64,000 bases of DNA from Nelumbo lutea (lineage: Eukaryota; Streptophyta; Magnoliopsida; Proteales; Nelumbonaceae): positions 22,328,372 through 22,392,371 of the forward strand of contig JAKGHH010000004.1 in assembly GCA_022828595.1 (NCBI GenBank), written 5' to 3'. The position numbers and the translations under genes were made by a program. Below, in pieces: positions 58,763-64,000 of the stretch; position 1 is the stretch's first letter, and each line of letters begins with the position of its first letter. The notes beneath the pieces were generated by a model. The model did no database searches and was not told the origin of the DNA. It worked only from the letters and a program-made list of their open reading frames with translations.

Positions 58763-59325
58763 AGTGTTAATAAGTGCTTATTCTCATAAACATTCATAAA
58801 CGTTTGGTGAAAAAGCAATTAGGCTCTGTTTGCTTCGCAGGAATAGGGATTTGGAATTGAAATCGGATTGGGTTTCAATCCCAACTGTTTGATTGGATGA
58901 ATGGCATTTTCCCATTTGACGGAATGGCCATCCCCCCCTCACCCCTTTCCTTGGGAATGAAATCCCATACCAATTTATTTCAATTCCCATTCTGATTTCT
59001 GATTCCTGTATGAATCAAAACAAATTATGAGAATAGAACAATTCAATTCAAATTTCAAAGGATATTGATTCTAATTCCAACTGCAAACCAAACGGACCCT
59101 TATTTTCAAACAGGGGTAGTATAGGTACTTAAAAATGGCATGGTGGGCCATAATAGGTCAGAAAAGGAATAAGTACTTAAAAATAAGCCCAAAATTTGGG
59201 CATAAGGATTTATATGAGCTTATTTTCCAAATGCAAATAAGTGTTTATTGGTTTGGTCGTAGTCCAAAATAAGTGTTTATTTGAATAAACACTTATTTTT
59301 ACGCACTTCCATACTTAGCCTTATA
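58763..59325. mobile_element. ATAAGTGCTTATT-family repeat with a nested Tourist-like MITE
   Basis: Outer sequence (AAGTGTTAATAAGTGCTTAT ... ACTTATTTTTACGCACTTCC) matches the 47.5-kb family. It is split by 58822-59099. Confidence 0.55.
58822..59099. mobile_element. Tourist/Harbinger-like MITE, 278 bp, nested
   Basis: Ends GGCTCTGTTTGCTTCGCAGG and TGCAAACCAAACGGACCC are flanked by TTA on both sides (58819-58821 and 59100-59102). It is a relative of 50804-51059. Confidence 0.7.
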
Positions 59326-60410
59326 ATTAAGAAAAATAAAACGCAATGTGTAAATAGTAATGGCAAGGGATGGGTTAGGGAAACACTCCCATCCCCGTCC
59401 CCGCCAACTAGGGGTAGCAAATGTGTGGGTTGGGCTGGGTGTAGGTTGAGTATCAATCCACCCATATTGACCCATTAACTCATTCCTAACCCATATTTAT
59501 TGATGTTAGTGAGTCACAATCCACCCTGACCCTAACCTGCTCATATGACCCCCTAACCCACATTGGATTTTTTTTTTTACTTTTTTATGTAAAAGAATAG
59601 AAATTGCAAAAAAATAGAAAATAATAAAAAATAAACGAACATATACATTTCATTTAAACATAAATAGTAAAAAAATAATGAATTAAAGAAAACACAGAAA
59701 ATTGCATCAAAAATATAAAAATGCAAGAAAATGAAAAAATTACAGAAAATTTGCAAGGAAAGTAAAAAATGCAGAAAATGCAAAAAAAAATGATAGAAAT
59801 GGTTGAAAATATATAAAATGATAAAAAACAAAAATATATTTTCATCCAAAAAATCATATATTTCAAAATAATAAATAGTCAAAAAATTATATATTTCAAC
59901 TAAAAAACAACAACCATGGAAAATACAGAAATTTGTAATAAAAATCTCCAAAAAATTATATATTTCAGGTTAAAAAGAAAAAAAATCATAAAACACATAA
60001 AAAGATATTTTTCCAAAAAATATATTTCTGAAAAGAATTAGAAATTATATATTTCTGCTATAAAATTAAAATTGCAGAAAATAATCACAGAAAATGATAA
60101 AATAATAATCATCTACTCATCCTTATATATTTCAACTAAAAAATATTTATCAAAATAACTAAAACGCAATAGTCACATAAAAATCTCAAAAAAAATTTAT
60201 TGGCAGTGGCAATGCCTCCGAATCAGATGGTCTCACCTGACTTCCCCGCATCATCTACTCTGATTGCTTGCCCCTGTTTCTCCTCCTCTGCTTAATCTAC
60301 CAAAATAAGAACATGGGAAAATAAGATGGAGAAACCACCTTTGGTGAGTTCGGATCTGGTTCCAACAAGATGTTCTTAATTAATGCTCAACTACAATGGC
60401 CGTTGGGATC
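59326..60410. other. A-rich low-complexity spacer
   Basis: A CAAATGTGTGGGTTGGGCTGG repeat lies at 59405-59560. From 59570 to 60190 the strand is strongly A-rich with AAAATATAGAAAATGC motifs; the long minus frame there is a composition artefact. Confidence 0.5.
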
Positions 60411-60690
60411 ATGGTTTTCAAAACTGGACCGGAATGGATAGTTGGATTGGAAAAACCAGGAATCCGTTAGGTGATCAGTTTCGGTTTTCCCCAAAATCAG
60501 ATTTTCTTCAAAAATTGTTGATTTTGATCAGTAAACCGCTGATCCGGGAAGTTAATCATTCGAATCATTCGAACGGTTTTGACTGTTTTTTATTTTTTAC
60601 TTTTTTATCAGAATGGTCAGACCGTTAGACCCAGTAACTAGACCCCTGACCGGTTCGGTCTCTAAATCGATTTTAAAAATCATGATTGAG
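60411..60690 (+). mobile_element. GGTTTTCAAAACCGG-family MITE, copy 4
   Basis: Starts ATGGTTTTCAAAACTGGACC and ends GATTTTAAAAATCATG, with CAGAATGGTCAGACCGTTAG and GACCGGTTCGGTC near the end as in the other copies. Confidence 0.6.
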
Positions 60691-60855
60691 ACTTTATCCA
60701 AACTCCCCTAGGGAGGAGGAATGATCGTCGATGGTTTTAAAAACCATCGCCGAGGCTGTTGAAAGAAGATTGCACCAGTGTTGTTGCTTCAAAGCTTGTC
60801 GAGGAGAAACGCCAATGTAAAGCTTTGAGACAGGATTCCAAATAATTGTTCCAAG

Positions 60856-61091
60856 GCTCAGTTGGGAAAGAACATAAATACAAATGTGTATAGCACAAAT
60901 TCATGTAAATTAGTACAAAATACAAGGTTCTGCACTCTATATATTTGTATTTATATTTCTTGGAAATTAAGGCTTAGTTTGGAAGGAGTATAAATGCAAA
61001 TATGTACCATACAAATTCATACAAAATAATATATAAGTACATAGTTTTGCACTCAATAAATTTGTATTTATTCTCCTTCCAAACTGAGTCG
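60856..61091. mobile_element. Two adjacent MITEs (TACAAATACAAATATG family)
   Basis: The first has GGCTCAGTTGGGAAAGAACA on the left and TATTTGTATTTATATTTCTT on the right. The second, beginning GGCTTAGTTTGGAAGGAGTA at about 60971, ends TCTCCTTCCAAACTGAGTC at 61091. Part of a third right end follows to about 61150. Confidence 0.55.
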
Positions 61092-61809
61092 AATATACAA
61101 TATAAGGTTTTGCACTCTATATATTTGTATTTGTATTTCTTCTAAATTAATATAAAATACAAGGTTTTGCACTCTATGGTTGTGAAGCTTGCTTTAGCCA
61201 TTTGAGCAAGCCCTAAAACAGAGGATAAGAAAGCTCTAAATGGTAAATAGAGAAGAAGAAAGAAATTTTCAAACAAGTTTAGACAAAGGGTCACTGGTAA
61301 CCCAACCCCACCCTGACCTTAATGGGCCACTCGACCCATATTGACCTGTCATTGAATGGCTGGGCATGAGGAGTTCGGATTTTCTCCTCATAAAATACAC
61401 TTCACACCGATCACATCACACGTTTTAGTCAAGTATATGAAACATCTTCAGAATTGTAAATTTTCATTCATGAGCCAAATGCAGGGCTGGAACTAGAAGT
61501 GCAACTTTTCCGGATTAAGGTTGGGATTTTGTCAAATTTTCAAAAGGCCAAACTCAGAAATCAAGCCCAAAACAGTATAAACTGTTAACTCAGTCCAACC
61601 CAAGTTGCACCCTTAGCTGAAACATACTATGAGGTCTGGTGTGTGTGAGCAACAGATCGAACTCGAGTATGAATAGATTTTCAAGAGGACAGGTTGAATG
61701 AGTTTGGGGTCAAAATTGCGAGCTTACCAACAACGACAAGGTTTCCCGTTCCTGTCCCAAGGGTTTATGATGATAAATTCAAATTACTAATTTTTATTTC
61801 TATTTCATT
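61092..61809. other. Spacer, no gene recognised
   Basis: AT-rich repeat-like DNA with CCCAACCC and CCAACCC motifs and no supported coding region. Confidence 0.4.
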
Positions 61810-62310
61810 CAAAATCCTATAAAACCCAAACCCAAGAATGAGGTGCATTAGTTGGGTCAAAGTTAAAGCAGGCCAATTAATTGGATTTCTAGCTAGCTTC
61901 TAGGTGTGGGGAAGCACTCAAATGCACAACCCGCCTTACTCCACAAGTTGTCATTTAAGAGAGCATATATAACCGAATTTCATCACCACCTAACCCCAAC
62001 TAAAAGAAAGGGAAAATATTAGGACAAAAACAATGAACCTGCTACCGACATATATTAGAGAAAGCTATGCACATTTACTCCTTTTGTTAATTAAGTCGAA
62101 AGTCCTCTTAACGCCTTATGGAACTTGGAGAGATTGGTTGAGGCGATGTCCTTGTCAGCTTTTCTTCTTTTCTTTGTCTGTTTTATAATACATCTCTTCG
62201 CATCATTTTCAATTGAAACCACAATCTTGCATAGACACCAATTACCACCTTCTTCTAACATTCTACACTCATATTTGCATTCCACTCAACCTTTCGTCCA
62301 TTCCTTTTTA
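61810..62310 (+). promoter_or_regulatory. Duplicated TBL promoter/5' UTR region
   Basis: This stretch matches about 53450-53954 upstream of the second TBL gene, with shared GCATTAGTTGGGTC, ACCACCTAACCCCA, GAAAGCTATGCAC and CAACCTTTCGTCCATT blocks. It shows that the duplication copied the regulatory region as well as the coding part. Confidence 0.7.
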
Positions 62311-62893
62311 ATCAAGCTTCAATTCTGGTTGAATCATCCGCTTGTGAAAAGCCAAACACTTGTCCAAAATCAAGACACAAATTAAAAAAAAAAAAGATGT
62401 TCTTTTAGCTATCATAGCCTTGATTCTTCTAACCATCATACCTCTCTATTATCCATTCCTTGACTATTTCCCTCATTCTTACGGAACGGTTCTTCTCATC
62501 AGCCATCAGACTCATCATCATCTTCTTCCTCCTCTAACGCTGCGGAGGATATAGAAAGCGCAGCACCAACCAAACAATGTGACATTTTTTAGTTCAAATC
62601 AGCTCCCATAACATCCCACAGCACATCCCCACCGTGTTTAACACCTCTCGATGATGACATCATCATTCCTGGTATTATCATTGGGAAGTGTTCCTAATAC
62701 ACAACGGGGATGTGTTGTGGTACATTGTGGGGAGCAGTCTTGTGGAGGCTGATTACAGGAGAATGGTTTCCAAATCCAAAGGCACCTTATTACACCAATC
62801 TGACTTGTTGGGCGATCCACGACCTCCAAAACTGCATGAAGTATGAAAGTCCTAGTGCTAGGTTTATGAAATGGAGGTGGAAACCAAATGTTG
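62311..62893 (+). pseudogene. Third TBL copy, broken and truncated
   Basis: Similarity to exon 1 of the second TBL gene starts at 62311, where the start ATG is changed to [21 protein letters not shown] is still readable, then a stop and A-run frameshift follow near 62382. The membrane segment (AIIALILLTIIPLYYPFL) continues in another frame. After TKQCDIF a stop and an insertion of about 160 bp (62590-62753, including a MITE) break the PMR5N domain, which resumes as [20 protein letters not shown]. Similarity ends at FMKWRWKPN. The GDS motif and exon 2 are absent from the window. Confidence 0.9.
62602..62735. mobile_element. Small MITE inside the TBL pseudogene
   Basis: Ends GCTCCCATAACATCCCACAG and GTACATTGTGGGGAGC, with inner CACATCCCCACCGTGT and CACAACGGGGATGTG, form inverted repeats of about 36 bp. 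Confidence 0.65.
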
Positions 62894-64000
62894 GGAATTG
62901 AGGTCATTGAAACTTGGAGGAGAAGCTCTGAGGCGCAGTTGAAGACTTTGTCTTTAGAGCATTATTTGCCTTCACTCAGTTCTATTAAGTTTGTTGTTGG
63001 GTTATAGACAAATCTATTCCCAAGACACAATAGAGCTTTAGTTGAGAATCTGAAACTAGCAAAGTTGAAGAGTCTCCGAAGAAACCTTTTGTGAGATAGT
63101 AGCAAACTGTAAGAGACAAAATTGATTTTCAAAACTTGTGTCTACAATTTCTCTATTCATGCCATCACAATAAATGTAGTTAACAGTTAATGACTATTAA
63201 CTTTTGTTGGGAAGATACACTACAGTAGCTGAAATTGAGTGTAAAACCAATCCCATGACAGCAAGAACTTTTCCCCTAAGTTTGTGTATGAAAAATATAT
63301 GCCAACAACAATGATAACAAGTATATATATATATAATCACTACACAATAGCACACCAGAATTTTTACGTGGAAAACCCCAAAACCAAGGAAAAACCATAG
63401 GACATATGGTCCTTAAAAGTCTTCCGCTAATTAAAAACTAATGGGTACAATAGTCTTCTCTAGTTGCAACTGGAGGTTTACAAACATCAAGAAAACAATC
63501 ATTGGCTCACAAGAACAACATTAACATCACCAAATGCAAGGTGGATACTACACAAAGGTTTAGATCTCACCAAGTTACTATAAATCTGAACTGAGAAGTA
63601 GAGAAATGAAGGATCACCAAATTTGAACTGGAGTGGGATTCTTAACTCCAGCACTTATTATCATCAAGAATGGGCTTGAAGCACCTCCGAGCTTGGCCTT
63701 GAATGGAGCAGAAAAATCAACTCTCTTCTTCACAAACTCAAAAAAAAAAAACCCAGAAACCCTTGTTTTTCCTTAGTTCGGTGGTTACAAAACATGATGC
63801 CCAAATCAAAAAAAAAAAAAAAAAGAGATGGAAGCCTTTTTTTTGGCTTCCACTATGCGGCTCCTTTTGGGAGCAAATAAAAGTGGGTGGGCCCCTTATA
63901 TGGGCTGGACCCACACCCAACAACTCTGAATGGTGTCTCTTGATCACACCTAAATGAATCTAATGGACGCCAATAAGGTTGCAGAATGGGTGGGCGAATT
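62894..64000. mobile_element. Possible LTR retroelement start truncating the TBL pseudogene
   Basis: Right after the break the sequence reads TGTTGGGAATTGAGG, a TG-type LTR-like start. It later contains CCAGAATTTTTACGTGGAAA and ACCCCAAAACC blocks that I associate with dispersed plant copia-type repeats. No coding domain or second LTR is inside the window, so identity and extent are uncertain. Poly-A runs lie at 63739 and 63808. Confidence 0.35.

Noticed and set aside
59577..59951. 124-residue minus-strand frame rich in F, I and Y
   Set aside because: It comes from an A-rich low-complexity tract and shows no domain.

Overview
This window is plant nuclear DNA. It carries a chloroplast chaperone gene (CPP1 type), trichome-birefringence-like (TBL) O-acetyltransferase genes, short exons with GT/AG introns, long AT-rich spacers and dense nested plant transposons. 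The genes point to a flowering plant; I cannot name the species from sequence alone.

Layout. 1-8864: a decayed Ty3/gypsy element of the Tat lineage on the minus strand (LTR, gag, protease, RT, two RNase H domains, integrase), followed by an antisense extra ORF; its 3' LTR lies left of the window. 10371-14731: five-exon CPP1/CDF1-like gene on the minus strand with a dead LINE fragment in intron 2. 15341-16244: solo LTR. 16.6-19.6 kb: nested MITEs. 20616-24473: a complete non-coding LTR element (GATTT target duplications, PBS, PPT) whose LTRs carry 15-bp minisatellites of 36 and 27 units. 25099-25296: small conserved plant gene of unknown function. 27631-30658: a Mutator-like element with perfect 9-bp target duplications, inserted in one copy of an AT-rich repeat; the neighbouring copy (about 32.6-34.6 kb) preserves the empty site. 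37464-37852: a GH17 beta-1,3-glucanase fragment. 43856-46826 and 53955-57387: two intact two-exon TBL genes. 62311-62893: a third, broken TBL copy with duplicated promoter DNA.

Functional genes. CPP1-type proteins are plastid membrane J-like chaperones that stabilise protochlorophyllide oxidoreductase. TBL proteins are Golgi O-acetyltransferases acting on cell-wall polysaccharides. The two are unrelated in pathway; they are only neighbours. The three TBL copies form a tandem cluster with one loss in progress.

Most of the remaining sequence is transposon debris. At least eight recurring short element families are visible, several inserted into each other. No tRNA, rRNA, CRISPR array or bacterial-type system was seen. 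All boundaries were read by eye, so element ends without target duplications are approximate.
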